Positions 9,805 to 22,107 of a stretch of DNA of 64,000 bases are shown here, piece after piece (position 1 is the stretch's first letter; every line of letters begins with the position of its first letter). Origin of the DNA: Bidens hawaiensis (Eukaryota; Streptophyta; Magnoliopsida; Asterales; Asteraceae); NCBI GenBank assembly GCA_021521415.1, contig JAIQDT010000027.1:4363001-4427000 (forward strand). Reading direction: 5' to 3'. A program made the position numbers and the translations under genes. The notes under the pieces were generated by a model, which saw nothing but the letters and a program-made list of their open reading frames with translations, made no database searches and had not been told where the DNA came from.

Positions 9805-12542
9805 TGTGACAATCGTCAATTTCAGGTTAACTCCGTTAACTCAACTCTGTCAATTCAAACTTAAGATCATTGAATCTATAACGCACACCTCATTACATTT
9901 AGACTATGGTTTAAATGACGCTTAACACTTACTACATGTGTAGTCTTTCGAGAATTGCACCGAAACGCAAACGAGTTGACGCAAACGATTGATGAATAAA
10001 CGAAAAACGTCAAAACAGTAATTATGTGATAATTATGTGTTAGACTTATGTGTTATGTGATAACATGGTTATAAACGTTAACTCAAGATGTAAACAAGTT
10101 AGTTTAAGCTAGGAAAGGTAATACTTAGAAGTGGAGGGGACAAAGTGTAACATGTAATATTATAAATAATAATCATAACTAAACCCTAACTTATTATTTT
10201 CTTTCTCTTCCAAATCCGGATCGGAACTCTCCCATCCCCCTCCCTTGGCTGCCGTCACCAATACACACACATACAACCATCAATTTCAACTTTTGATCGA
10301 AGATTAAGGTGCTAGGAAGGTATAAACGACTATCCTATGCATCCTTAATACTTGATTTTGATGTTTAATGGGTTAATTGAAAACCCTAGATGGCCGATTT
10401 TATGTTTGTGTGAAACTAATATGATTGTTGTTGATTTGATGATGATTTGATAACTAGATTGGATATTGTTACATGTTAATTGTTATGTCTTTGATTTGAG
10501 TTCAAACAAAAACCCTAATCATGTATGTAATGTGTAATTGATGTGCATGGATAGTGATTATGGAGTCTAGAGTGTTATATGAATGCATGATGGTCCATAG
10601 ATAGTTAATATGTTGAGTTTGGATGCAAACAGTTTCTGGACAGATTGTGTTATTGATGTTTAATTGACTGTAACGAGGTGCAAATCTGAGAATTGGTTGA
10701 GATTATTGATACTACAGTAAACTAGGTTGAGTCTAGTTTCTAAAGAATATAAATTTGAAATTTTTGGACGTGTAGAAATTAACTTTTATGATTTTACAAA
10801 AACGTTGTGCAAAGCTGAGCTGTTAGACCTGCTGTTAGGTTGTTTTGTAAATGTTATATCTCATGAACTACGAGACCAATTGGGTTGGTTCTACTTTTGG
10901 AAGTTGACATATTGAGTTAGGAACCTAACCCAAGTGGTCTTGCATTTATTGGATTTTTCGTTTAACGGGAATTTCAAATAACATTCTGTTGCGCATGAAT
11001 TTGACTGTTATGAGTTTGCTGTAATGATTTGATGATTGTGAGAAAACTATGTGGAATAAAAATATAATTAAATATGTTCTGTAAACCTAAGACATATGTG
11101 CTTCTGTGATGATTTTTGGTAAATTAATTGAGATGCTATGATCAGTGAAATAGTACAATCTTTCTAGTAGGATTTCTGTCTCGGTGAAACTAGCTGCTGA
11201 GTTGTGTAAAAATGCATGAAACATGATACTTGCTATATAATTGTTATGTTTTGACCAAAATACCCTTGCGGGGAATAATTGCTAATTGATTGCCATGATT
11301 TGACTAAATTGCCCTCATGGGGAATAATGGCTAGTTAATTGTTATTTATTGACCAAAATGCCCTTACGGGGAATAATTGATAGTGATGTACTTTATGAAT
11401 ACATGACACGTATATGATTGCTTACACATGTAATGTGTCACAAAAACACTTTTAAAGTCGCACACGATTCACAAACGAAACACGAAACATGTTATGTGCA
11501 TAGGTATTATGTGCCGGGTCTAGAGACTCGATAATATTCCGACACTTAGAAAAATCTCTTTATTGTTTTAGAACGCTAGAGAGAGTTTTCCGGTGACGCG
11601 CATCTTGGTGATTTAATTTGGGAAATTCTTCGCAAACATTGAGTTTCACTTTCCCCTCTTTAAACTGTTTTCAAACGCTTTTCACTTGGGGGAGATAACA
11701 TACTCCACAAGGCATTTAAGATTTTGTTATAAATTATATATCACTTGTAAAGGCTAAGTGGCAAACGAAACATTTGAAGTCCTACACATCGAACCGGTTA
11801 ATATTTTGAATAGCGAGTCACTGTTGAGTAGTACTATGGGTTTGACAAACCCCACCCAACGCTAAACTCGACTGGAGGTCGAGCGGGTGTTATTTTGGCT
11901 AACACGTACCATGGTCTGGAGGACCTGGTGACAAGGCACTTAATAAACGAGTCAGCTTCGGTGTCGAACACTTAGTAATACTTGTTGTATAGACTAGCTA
12001 CCTATTGATATATAATTGACATAACACTATCTGTAACGCAAAACGTTGTAACGCAAAATGCTGTAACGCTGTAACGCAAAACGCTGTAACGCATAACGCT
12101 GTAACGCAAAACGCTGTAACGCATAACGCTGTAACGCAAAACGCTGTAACGCATAACGCTGTAACGCTGTAACGCAAAACGCTGAACGCAAACGCTAAAC
12201 GATTAATTTTTATATAACTTGTGAACTCACAAACCTTGTGTTGACACTTTTAGTATGTTATTCTCAGGTAGCCGAGGCGGGCGCGCGGATTAGGAACATG
12301 CATTGCTTGAAAAACTTTTAACTATGCAAACTTATTTTTAACGGTTATCATTGGTTTTGAGTCGTCCTGCGTGACGCAACTTTTGGTTAAAGGTTTTTAC
12401 GCTTCCGCATTAAATTACTCGTAAACGTTTTTCATGGTTTTGAAACTTTGTTTTATGGTTTGATTATAACTAATGATTCCGATCCTGTTAGTTCACACCC
12501 TCTGACGGTAAAACTCCGTTAGTGGATTTTGAGGGTGTGACA
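9805..12542 (+). repeat. 3' LTR of the gypsy element
   Basis: A 2738-bp direct repeat of 1256-3926 with the same TGTGACAATC start and TGTGACA end. Differences are scattered substitutions and the expanded minisatellite. Confidence 0.95.
12031..12197 (+). repeat. Expanded 15-bp minisatellite in the 3' LTR
   Basis: About ten units alternating ctgtaacgcaaaacg and ctgtaacgcataacg. The array is about 167 bp against about 100 bp in the 5' LTR. The alternating 30-bp higher-order unit is present only here. Confidence 0.85.
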
Positions 12543-13369
12543 GTTGACGAGACACGTTACGTGGCATATAAGGACGTATAAGTCTTAACAAGCGTATAAA
12601 ACTTATACGTGGCATATAAGTATTATACGCCATGAGGACTTATACGGTCCATAGGATCATGTATAAATAGTTCTTTCATTGTCATTATTTTAATAGTTTT
12701 GACAATCTAATTATAGAGTGTACTTTCATTGTTATTTCAATGCATGATGTTTGTGAGTGGTTGTGTTTGTATTCTTTTATGATGTATTCCCGCAATATTA
12801 TATAGTATAGTAAACACATATTAATCGACCCGTAACATATCGTTTTAAAACTATATGATGTAAATGATTCGGGGCACGAATTTTAAAGTTGTATCAGCGC
12901 TTTTGGCTCGTGATTGCTACTGAACTGAGCACAATTTCTTGAAGCTTTCAAGAAAACGAAGTCAAACCACAGCCGATAACAATTATTTCAATTACACATT
13001 CTTCAATGGACAAATTTCAAATTCCTTCGGTGTTTATTATCGTTTAAACATCTTATACATTTTTTCACAAGTGGTGTTGTCAAATTCATGCTGATTATCA
13101 AGTAACAAATCATTAAGGTTGAATAGCTTGTCCAGTATATAAGTTGGTGCATCATCGTATAAGTTGTTTTCACGTATATGTATGGTGTATAAGTGTTATC
13201 CGTACGATATGTGTTGCTACGTATAAGGTGTTATATGGCGTAAAAAGTGTCCAAAGGGTTATACGGTTTTAGCTGAAATAGGTATCACGCTGTATAAGTT
13301 TCAACCAACACACTATATTTAGAAAAATATACGTTGAGTTTGCGGTCTTTTTTAGTGGACTGTTTTGGT

Positions 13370-13812
13370 GTCTGTAGCAATCGAATAAGTTATAGATAGT
13401 CTAGATTGTATATTTATTGTAAAATGGCCATTTTCTATGGTTTGTATAGCGAATGGGTTCATTCGTTAGTTATCTAGGCTAGTTCATTAAGTTTATAAGC
13501 CCATTCGTTATGAAAACATAACGAATGGTGTCTAATTCGTTTTGAAGATATAACGAATTAGGCTTACCTTAACGAATAGGATTGTGTGCCTATAAATAGG
13601 CAGATCCATGCTCATTTGAGTGAGATCACATACACGAGAGATGTGAGATCCTAGTCTAAGTTATTTTCTCTCCATAAGTTATTCTCCACCTTAATGTATT
13701 CATCCTAATTATCAATAATGTATCTATTTAACATATTGATCTATCTCGTGTTTATCGTATGATTGATTTATCTTATTTGCGGCTAGATCCGAGCTCTAAG
13801 ACGTTTTCTGAA
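13370..13812 (+). repeat. Copia-like LTR (unit 1), decayed
   Basis: An AT-rich segment with a TATA box (gcctataaatagg near 13590), inverted AACGAAT words upstream of it, and a PBS-like sequence directly after it. The right end is placed by the PBS; the left end (tgtagcaatcg near 13374) is a guess. The same segment in unit 2 ends near 17355. Confidence 0.5.
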
Positions 13813-13825
13813 TTGGTATTAGAGC
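13813..13825 (+). other. PBS-like site (unit 1)
   Basis: TTGGTATTAGAGC differs by one base from the standard initiator tRNA-Met primer site. It lies at the end of the LTR-like segment. The unit 2 copy is at 17356-17367. Confidence 0.6.
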
Positions 13826-14279
13826 AGGTTGCTGCTCTCGATGCATCAATAATAAGGTATCGAATTTGGTCAAAATCGTGTTCTTCGTGTTCATCGGGTT
13901 TTGGTTAGATCTAGAGTAAATTAGTGTGTTATTGGTGGAATTGATGGTAGATTCTTGTTTGGTGAGGTAATACAAATCTTCCTTTTTAATTTGGTGATAA
14001 ATTATGGTGTATGGATGAATCCACAATGGAAGAGCATGGTTACTGTTTGATTCGGTTTATGATGATTGAGTTTTGTTAAGTTAATTGGTTGTTAAATTCG
14101 TGATGAGTATGAAAATCCATGTGTTCGGTGTGCTTTTCGTGGTTAAGTTTGGTGTTTTGGTGAATCTCCCATGGATGAAGATTGAAAATGCATATTCCGG
14201 CCAGATCTACGATTTTTCAGCTAGATAACTGATTTTTCCGGAGAAATGCCCTTTTCTGGTGAACAGTTCAGATCCAACA

Positions 14280-14665
14280 ACCTAATTCGTTATGATACTG
14301 TAGCAATTCGTTATGGAAACATAACGAATGGAGAATCTAACGAATTAAGGTAATTCGTTAAGTTAAAGATAACAAATCAAGGTAATTCGTTAAGTTAAAA
14401 ATAACGAATTAAGGTAATTCTTTAAGTTAATTCGTTAAGTTAATGGTAACGAATTAAGGTAATTTGTTAATGTGTATGACGAAGTGTGGAAATCTTAACG
14501 AATTGAAGGCCATTTGTGTAACTGTTATAACGAATGAGGATTGTTATAACGAATTAGAATTGGTAATTTATAACGAACCAATTGTTGACGAATGGAGTGT
14601 AGGAACTATGTTAACGAATGGAGAGCACGAACTATGTTAACGAATGGAGAGGTGATTCGTTAAAA
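14280..14665 (+). repeat. Cluster of TAACGAATT / AATTCGTTA words (unit 1 leader)
   Basis: Roughly twenty copies of AACGAAT or its complement ATTCGTT in about 380 bp, at irregular 15-35 bp spacing, in the putative leader between PBS and the gag position. Both orientations occur, so many pairs could form short hairpins. There is no long ORF. 14666-15030 continues as leader with phrases resembling 51528-51690 of the pol-less element (ttttggcgaa, ttttcggtgatttttt, ggaaaat). Confidence 0.7.
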
Positions 14666-15189
14666 AAGATAATAAAATAAAAAAATTGGCAGGAAAATCT
14701 TTCTTGAACGATTTTTTTCTTGGATACTCCTCGTAAGTGAGACGTCATTCTTGAAAATTTTGGCGAAAATTTTTATTTTTTCGATAATATTCGGTGATTT
14801 TTTTGCAGGAAAATTGGAAAAATTTTCTTAAACAAAATTTTTCTGGGATATTCCCAATGTATTGGGGATTCATCGTGCAGAATTTGGTAATATATTTTCC
14901 GTCTGACTATTTACACGTTTCTACTGGCCGAGGGGGAGACCACATGTAATTTAAAGAGGAGTTCGTTTGTGAGTTTTGAAGATTGTTCAAGACCTTGCTG
15001 ATTTTGTCCAGAAAAGGGGGAGATAAAACTTTCATATGAGTTTATTTAACTTGTATCTTCATACGTTTGCAAGGTTTCTTGAAAAATTACTGCAATTCGG
15101 GTGGTAATTCATGATTGCAAAGCTACGTTTGACTGACTTCAAGGCTGCATTTGTTTTTCGATTGGTGATTGATTTGTTCAAGAGTGAAA

Positions 15190-15932
15190 CTTGACTATGT
15201 GGGATGCTAGTGTATGTCTGTTTACTTCTTAATGAGGGACTTTGATCCTGACTATGTTGGCTACGAGTAAACGGCGGATTCATCAATCAATGAGAAGACT
15301 TGTATATTCTTCAATAAGATCCAACCCGTTCGAGAATCGTCCCCCTCAATAGAATTTGATCATTGAAACAGATTAGGGTATTCCTCAGCCGTCATATCTT
15401 CAATTTCGACCTCCTCGCCAACATAAACAAATGACGTGTTCATCTGAATCGTTGGATCTTTCAAGACTTCCTCGTCATTCTCAACCTCCACATCATTCTC
15501 AGCCTCTAACACATCCAGTTCTCCATTGTTTAAGCCCAACAGTAAATAAATATGCTCTCATGTCAAGGATCAATCAACAAACTGTCCCATTTAATTTCAT
15601 CAGCATTTACAATGCTCCGAATCACCCCATACTATCCACAAATATGATAGTATTGGCCTTTATCGACTCAATTGGTTTTACGTTCATCGAGTCCTGATAA
15701 AAGGCCACCTGCTTGTTCAAATCACCAGCCGCCTCACTTGTTCCGACACTAGAGGATGTGCCGTGAGCTTGTTTCAGCTCTCTTCTTCCAGCCCCCGAGG
15801 CATTAGGATCTTCATCGTCTTTCTTAAGCTTCTTAAGTGCATCATCCTTGCATGTCAGCGGTAGAATGAGATATTCTTGCTCCATTACTTTCACCCCCTG
15901 ACACGTAACAATCTCACAGAGCTCTATAGTTT
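15190..15932 (-). pseudogene. aORF1 middle fragment (unit 1)
   Basis: On the minus strand this encodes, with stops and shifts, part of the extra retroelement ORF family aORF1. Readable pieces are VMEQEYLIL, LTCKDDALKKLKKDDEDPNA, SGAGRRELKQAHGTSSSVGT and SEAAGDLNKQVAFYQDS. They match the region just after the coiled coil in the intact copy (DDPNASKDAGGELPRTSQ and following). The fragment is cut by the tandem-duplication junction at 15932; the unit 2 copy continues further. The opposite orientation to the flanking copia and LTR pieces shows an inversion or separate insertion. It is not functional. Confidence 0.65.
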
Positions 15933-16899
15933 AAAAGTCGAACAGATGTCTGATGTTATCTTTATTCACCAGACGAAGTACGTCAAAGATATCTTGGAGA
16001 ATTTCAATATGGTTGACTCAATGCCGATCAGCACTCCTATTCCTCCTAATCATTGAATCGGTCCTGATCCCACCGAGGAGAAGGTTGATGAGACACTTTA
16101 CCTGGCATATAAGGACGTATAAGTCTTAACAAGCGTATAAAACTTATACATGGCTTATAAGTATTATACGCCATGAGGACTTATACGGTCCATAGGATCA
16201 TGTATAAATAGTTCTTTCATTGTCATTATTTTAATAGTTTTGACAATCTAATTATAGAGTGTACTTTCATTGTTAAACCAATGCATGATGTTTATCAGTG
16301 GTTGTGTTTGTATTCGTTTATGCTGTATTCCCGCAATATTATATAGTATAGTAAACACATATTAATCGATCCGTAACATATCGTTTTAAACCTATATGAT
16401 GTAAATGATTAGGGGCACGAACTTTAAAGTTGTATAAGAACTTTTGGCTTGTTTTTGCTACTGAACTGAGCACAATTACTTGAAGCTTTCAAGAACACGA
16501 AGTCAAACCACAGCCGATCACAATTATTTCAATTACTCATTCATCTATGGACAAATTTTAAATTCCTTCGGTGTTTATTATCGTTTAAACATCTTAAACA
16601 TTTTTTCACAAGTGGTGTTGTCAAATTCATGCTGATTATCAATTAACAAATCATTAAGGTTGAATAGCTTGTCCAGTCTATAAGTTGGTGCATCATCGTA
16701 TAAGTTGTTTTCACGTATATGTATGGTGTATAAGTGTTATCCGTACGTACAAGTGTTGCTACGTATAAGGTGTTATACAGCGTAAAAATTGTCCAAAGGG
16801 TTATATGGTGTTTAGCTGAAATAGGTAACACGTTGTATAAGTTTCAACCTACACACTTCATTTAGAAAAATATACGTTGAGTTTATGGTCTTTGTTAGT

Positions 16900-17355
16900 G
16901 GACGGTTTTGGTGTCTGTAGCAATCGAATAAGTTATAGATAGTCTAGATTGTATATTTATTGTAAAATGGACATTTTCTGTGGTTTGTATAGAGAATGGG
17001 TTCATTCGTTAGTTATCTAGGCTAGTTCGTTTAGTTTATAAGCCCATTCGTTATGGAAACATAACGAATGGTGTCTAATTCGTTATGAAGATATAACGAA
17101 TTAGGCTTAACTTAACGAATAGGAGTGTGTGCCTATAAATAAGCAGATCCATGCTCATTTGAGTGAGATCACACACACGGGAGATGTGAGATCCTAGTGT
17201 AAGTTATTTTCTCTCCATAAGTTATTTTCCACCATAATGTATTCATCCTAATTATCAATAATGTATCTTTTTAACATATTGATCTATCTCGTGTTTATCG
17301 TATGATTGATGTATCTTATTCGCGGCTAGATCCGAGCTCTAAGACGTTTTCTGAA
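16900..17355 (+). repeat. Copia-like LTR (unit 2), decayed
   Basis: Tandem-duplicate copy of the unit 1 LTR-like segment, with TATA box gcctataaataag near 17130. A PBS-like ttggtattagag follows at 17356. Confidence 0.5.
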
Positions 17356-17819
17356 TTGGTATTAGAGTAGGTTGCTGCTCTCGGTGCATCAATAATAAGG
17401 TATTGAATTTGGTCAAAATCGTGTTCTTCGTGTTCATCGGGTTTTGGTTAGATCTAGAGCAAATTAGTGTGTTATTGGTGGAATTGATGGTAGATTCTTG
17501 TTTGGTGAGGTAATACGAATCTTCCTGTGTAATTTGGTGTTAAATTATGGTGTATGGAAGAATCCACCTTGGAAGAGCATGGTTACTGTTTGATTCGGTT
17601 TATGATGATTGAGTTTTGTTAAGTTAATTGGTTGTTAAATTCGTGATGAGTATGAAAATCCATGTGTTCGGTGTGCTTTTCGTGGTTAATTTTGGTGTTT
17701 TGGTGAATCTCTCATAGATGAAGATTGAAACTGCATATTCCGGCCAGATCTACGATTTTCCAGCGAGATAATTGATTTTTCCGGTGAAATGCGCTTCTCT
17801 AGTGAACAGTTCAGATCCA

Positions 17820-18225
17820 ACAACCTAATTCGTTATGACACTGTAGCAATTCGTTATGGAAACATAACGAATGGAGAATTTAACGAATTAAGGTAATTCA
17901 TTAAGTTAAAGATAATAAATCAAGGTAATTCGTTAAGTTAAAAATAACGAATTAAGGTAATTCTAAGTTAATTTGTTAAGTTAATGGTAACGAATTAAGC
18001 TAATTCGTTAATGTGAACAACGAAGTGTGGAAATCTTAACGAATTGAAGGCCATTCGTGTAACTTTTATAACGAATGAGGATTGTTATAACGAATTAGAA
18101 TTGGTAATTTATAACGAACCTATTGTTGACAAGTGGAGAGTAGAACAAAGTTAACGAATGGAGAGCACGAACTATGTTAACGAATGGAGTGGATATTTAT
18201 AACGAATGGAGAGCTGAGTCGTTAA
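17820..18225 (+). repeat. Cluster of TAACGAATT / AATTCGTTA words (unit 2 leader)
   Basis: Tandem-duplicate copy of the 14280-14665 cluster with scattered differences and one extra ATAACGAATGGAG unit near 18190. The following 18226-18590 is non-coding leader. Confidence 0.7.
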
Positions 18226-18739
18226 AAAATAATAAAATAAAAAAAATTGGATGGAAAATCTTTCTTGAACGAATTTTTTCTTGGATACTCCTCGTAAGTG
18301 AGACGTCATTCTTGAAAATTTTGGCGAAAATTTTTATTTTTCGATAATATTCGTTGAATTTTTGGCAGGAAAATCAGAAAAATTTTCTTAAACAAAATTT
18401 TTCTGGGATATTACTAATGTATTATGGATTCTTCATGCAGAATTTAGTAATATATTTTATGGCCGACTATTTACGTGTTTCTACTGGCCGAGGGGGAGAC
18501 CACGTGTAATTTAAAGAGGAGTTTGTTTGTGAGTTTTTAAGATTGTTCAAGACCTTGCTGATTTTTCTAGAAAATGGGGAGATAAAACTTTCATATGAGT
18601 TTATTTAACTTGTATCTTCATACGTTTGCTAGGTTTCTTGAAAAATTACTGCAATTCGGGTGGTAATTCATGATTGCAAAGCTACGTTCGACTGACATCA
18701 AGGCTGCATTTGTTTTTCGATTGGTGATTGATTTGTTCA

Positions 18740-20040
18740 TGATTGAAACCTGACTATGTGGGATACGAGTGTATGTCCGTTTACTTCTTTGTGAGGGACT
18801 TTGATCCTGGCTATGTTGGCTACGATAAATGGCGGATTCTTCAATCTAACGACAAGACTCGTATATTCTTCAATAAGATCCAACCCGTTCGAGAATCGTC
18901 CCCCTCAACAGAATTTGATTGTTGAAACAGATCAGGGTATTCCTCAGCAGTCACGTATTCAATTTCGACTTCCTCGTCTACATAAATAAATGATGTGTTC
19001 ATCTGAATCGTTGGATCATTTAAGACTTACTCGTCATTCTCAACCTCCACATCATTCTCAACCTCTAACACATCCAGTTCTCCATTATTTAAGCCCAACA
19101 GTAAATAAATTTGCTCTCATGTCAAGGATCGATCAACAAACTGTCCCATTTAATCTCATCAGCATTTACAATGCTGCGAATCACCCCCATACTATCCACA
19201 AATATTATAGTATTGGCCTTTATCGACTCAATCGGTTTTACGTTCGTCGAGTCCTGATAAAAAGCCACCTGCTTGTTCAAATCACCAGCAGCCTCACTTG
19301 TTCCGGCACCAGAGGAAGTGCCGTGAGCTTGTTTCAGCTCTCTTCTTCCAGCCCCCGAGGCATCAGGATCTTCATCGTCATTCTTAAGCTTCTTAAGTGC
19401 ATCATCCTTGCATGTCAGCTATAGAATGAGATCTTCTTGCTCCATTATTTTCACCCCCTGGTACGTAACAATATGACGGAGCTCTATAGTTTCTTTTTGA
19501 CAGTAGGAAACATAGCCCATTAGTTTTTGTTGATTTTCCATCATACGCTCTTGAGTCAGACGGTCAGCGGCCATTTGATTTTCATAAAGATGAAGTAAGC
19601 TTAAGACCATATTCATTTGTTGATCCTGTGACATAGCATGAAATGATGGAGGGATTGGCTGGACAGGACCTTGAGGATGATTAAGCCTCATAAATTAAAT
19701 ATCCATAGGTGGTGCTGGCATTATCGTCGGTGTTGGTGAAACCACCGATATTGCAGTAGTATGCCTTGGCAATGTAGATAAAACAGATTGCGGAATCATG
19801 CCAAGGCTAGGTTCAGATGTAAGTTTTGTAGTCAATGTGAGTTCTGGGGTGCTAGTAGTAAGCGAAACCACCGGTCTTTGAATAACACACGACCTTGGAA
19901 GCTGAACTCCAAAAGAAATACCTGCACCGGTAGTCAATCTATGTTTAGATGACCCCACACCAGCCACCTCTTTCCTTTTTCATTTGCGTTGAGCAGCTTG
20001 GGTAGCAACTGCCAAAAGAAATACATGTACCGGTACGTTG
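18740..20040 (-). pseudogene. aORF1 middle fragment (unit 2), longer copy
   Basis: Reading the minus strand from about 20040: a basic stretch, VAGVGSSKHRLTTGAGISFG, a Ser/Thr/Pro-rich region ending PTPTIMPAPPMDI, one stop, then RLNHPQGPVQPIPPSF, a coiled-coil segment (QDQQMNMVLSLLHLYENQMA, DRLTQERMMENQQKLMGYV, TIELRHIVTYQGVKIMEQED), a stop, and the DDEDPDASGAGRRELKQAHG segment. The remainder to 18740 is too decayed to read continuously. The order (basic, Thr/Pro-rich, coiled coil, acidic) matches residues of about 220-470 in the intact copy at 61591-64000. The copy at 46141-47150 is very close in sequence, on the other strand. Confidence 0.65.
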
Positions 20041-20139
20041 ATCAAGAATTGAAGGGAGAAGCAATCGCACGTGTCTAAAGTTCAAGGTGACATCATTCTT
20101 GGATTTTTGCTTCTGATTTAAAAGTATGTATTGTTAAAT

Positions 20140-20567
20140 GGGAGAAGGCCGTTTAGTACTATGAAAAATGTCTGATCTTCTCTCATTACCAAGATGGGAT
20201 GTATGCACTCTGGGGTATCATCCATTTATTAATTGTGGCGAGAATTACCATGCAAGTCATTTTCAACAACACATGCTGTTTGAGGTGAACAACGGTTTTA
20301 AATATTTTAAACCACAAATTCCCATCCGCAAGCGTATTGATGAGATCGATCCAAGAACAGGTTGGAGAAAGCTGGTTCTTAAGGTAAAGCTCCAAAGAAA
20401 ATGAAGTGTGTGCCGGTGAAGACTTTGAACCAACACAAGTATTTGTCCTTCAACCACTGGTACTACGACAACAAGACTGGTGAGGCCGTTATTGTGTTGG
20501 GTAAAGATTTAAAGACTGAGCTGATAAAGATCATCGATCCGATGTGGCTCGTTAATTTAACAGAGAC
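20140..20567 (+). pseudogene. aORF1 C-terminal fragment, first part
   Basis: From 20401 the reading MKCVPVKTLNQHKYLSFNHW, YYDNKTGEAVIVLGKDLKTE, LIKIIDPMWLVNLTETV aligns with residues of about 695-755 of the intact aORF1 copy (DLKWWFVDCETAEAV, ILRVYDPMHLVNLS). 20168-20404 is in another frame and only weakly similar to the preceding region. The fragment stops at a solo LTR inserted at 20568 and resumes at 23067. It is on the opposite strand to its neighbours at 18740-20040 and 23983-24523, so the local aORF1 sequence has been rearranged. Confidence 0.65.
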
Positions 20568-21384
20568 TGTCACATCCCGATCGCGATGGCGGAAAAATCG
20601 AGGCGCGGCGACGAAGTCGTGATTGTTGAGCACAATAGTATAAAAGTCTAAATGCATAAACATAACCAAAATGTCAAATATTACATCAACCAGGTAACAT
20701 GAAACAAATTGTTTTAAAACAAAATATCAAGTTCCAAACAACTTCTAGCCTAGCCTTCATCTCTCTAAGGCCTCTAAACTTGCTAGGGATTTCCTGTTGC
20801 TTTATTTCCTGAAAACATGTAACAAACTGTCAACTACATAAAGTAGATGAGTGAATTCATAGGTTTAAAGAAAAAGAGTTTATACACAAACATACTAGTA
20901 TAGGTTGTAGGGGTTTATATATAGGGTGTACCTGCGGCTAACCCACCACTCCTACAATTTATACTACTATGTTTGGGTATAATACCCGGTTTTAAAAAAA
21001 AAGGCTTGTAAGAAAAGATCTCTTGGTTTTCCCAAAGAGGTTTTTGTAGTAAGTAAAACATGAAATGTTCTCCTGGACTCTCAGCGAGGTTATTACTCTC
21101 CCACTAGAGTCGTATGTGATAAGATTACTCAAAGATTTGTGGTCTCCCAACGGTACATGTAGCACATAACAGTTAAGCATAAACAAGGACATATGAATTA
21201 GAGCATACTAAGTTTACTAGATAATCCAACGCCAAGATACCAAGTGTTACTAGTATCCAAGATGATGGTGAATGAATGATGATGAATGATGATGAATGAT
21301 GACGAAGCCCAATGATCACACAAGACTTGATTTGAACCCACGCAAGACTTAAACCAAGACTACCTCGCTCTTGCCATCCAGGAC

Positions 21385-21590
21385 TCAGCTAGGTTCTACC
21401 GAGAGTAGGATAGACTCCCCAAAGAATCCTGGGTTCTCTTGGTCCCTACCGAGACTAGTATAGGTCCTCAAGAGTTATGTATTCCACCGAGACTAGTATA
21501 GAATCCCATGAGTTACGAGTGCCACCGAGAATAGAATTGCCACTCATGGTCGTGAGTTCTACCGAGAGTAGAATAGACTCTCACGTCCAA
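21385..21590. repeat. Degenerate tandem repeat, 37-50 bp unit
   Basis: Five copies of a unit centred on (c)taccgaga(g/c)tag(t)ata(g)g followed by a tc(c)cca-like tail, in the solo LTR. A weaker sixth copy may lie near 21080-21110. Confidence 0.65.
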
Positions 21591-22107
21591 TTCAACTCAT
21601 GATGCTTTGATCTCTAGATTTCCATACTGACACGATGACTATGATGACATGAATATGATTCCCATTCCCATGATGTCAATGTTCATAGAATTTCCCATAC
21701 TCATTGATTTCCAATGTTTTTAGATCTCCATAAGTTGATGGGTTTCCCCATGTTCATAGATTTCCAAAGTTTATAGATTACCAAAAAGCTTGTGGATTTC
21801 CGCACGTGTGTAGAAATCCAAAGGTTTATAGTTTAAAGAGTGTTTGCATAAATGATTTTGTCCAACCGTGTAAAGTTACCATGTTTCCACCCCCATAGTT
21901 TTGAAAAGCATAAATAGGGGCTATGAACTCACCTTGTTGGTTTAGTAAGGCTGCTAGAGGCGACGAGTGCTATCCAATTTGTTGATCCTCTAAGTCTAGA
22001 ATAGGGCATAATAGGTTAACAACGTGTTATAAGTCTAAGAGTACAAGCCTACGCGACCTCGAGCAAAAACTGGGTTTTAAAGCTGAAAAAAAAAAAAACA
22101 GGAGGCT

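Larger units (their letters stand above)
1256..12542 (+). mobile_element. Ty3/gypsy chromovirus-like LTR retrotransposon, complete but inactive
   Basis: An 11.3-kb element bounded by two long direct LTRs (1256-3926 and 9805-12542), each starting TGTGACAATC and ending GGGTGTGACA. The flanking 5-mers are GTTTA (1251-1255) and GTTGA (12543-12547), a target site duplication with one change; the undisturbed second tandem unit (near 16085) reads GTTGA, so the left copy mutated. Internal order is PBS, pre-gag ORF, gag, protease, RT, RNase H, integrase, chromodomain, polypurine tract. Integrase after RNase H identifies gypsy, and the C-terminal chromodomain identifies a chromovirus; the Tekay/Del clade is inference. 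Several stops and frameshifts make it non-autonomous. The LTRs differ by roughly 2-3% by eye plus one minisatellite length change. Confidence 0.95.
12543..15932 (+). repeat. Tandem duplication, unit 1 (main part, after the gypsy element)
   Basis: Together with 1098-1250 this forms unit 1 of a direct tandem duplication; unit 2 is 15933-19492. Both units start in copia RT (aaaagtcgaacag), run through ggagaaggttga, a stretch rich in cgtataag, an LTR-like segment with PBS, an AACGAATT-rich leader and an inverted aORF1 fragment, and end at gagctctatag. Unit length without the gypsy insertion is about 3540 bp. Sampled divergence between units is around 4%. Confidence 0.9.
15933..19492 (+). repeat. 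Tandem duplication, unit 2
   Basis: The second copy, 3560 bp, uninterrupted by the gypsy element. The junction at 15927-15934 (tatagtttaaaag) joins the unit end (tatagtttctttt at 19487) to the unit start (gggtttaaaag at 1096), sharing GTTT. It contains the same parts as unit 1. Confidence 0.9.

Noticed and set aside
15431..15697. 88-codon plus-strand ORF (and 144-codon ORF at 18990-19424)
   Set aside because: Antisense to the aORF1 fragments; the minus-strand reading has homologues, the plus-strand one is low-complexity His/Pro/Ser.
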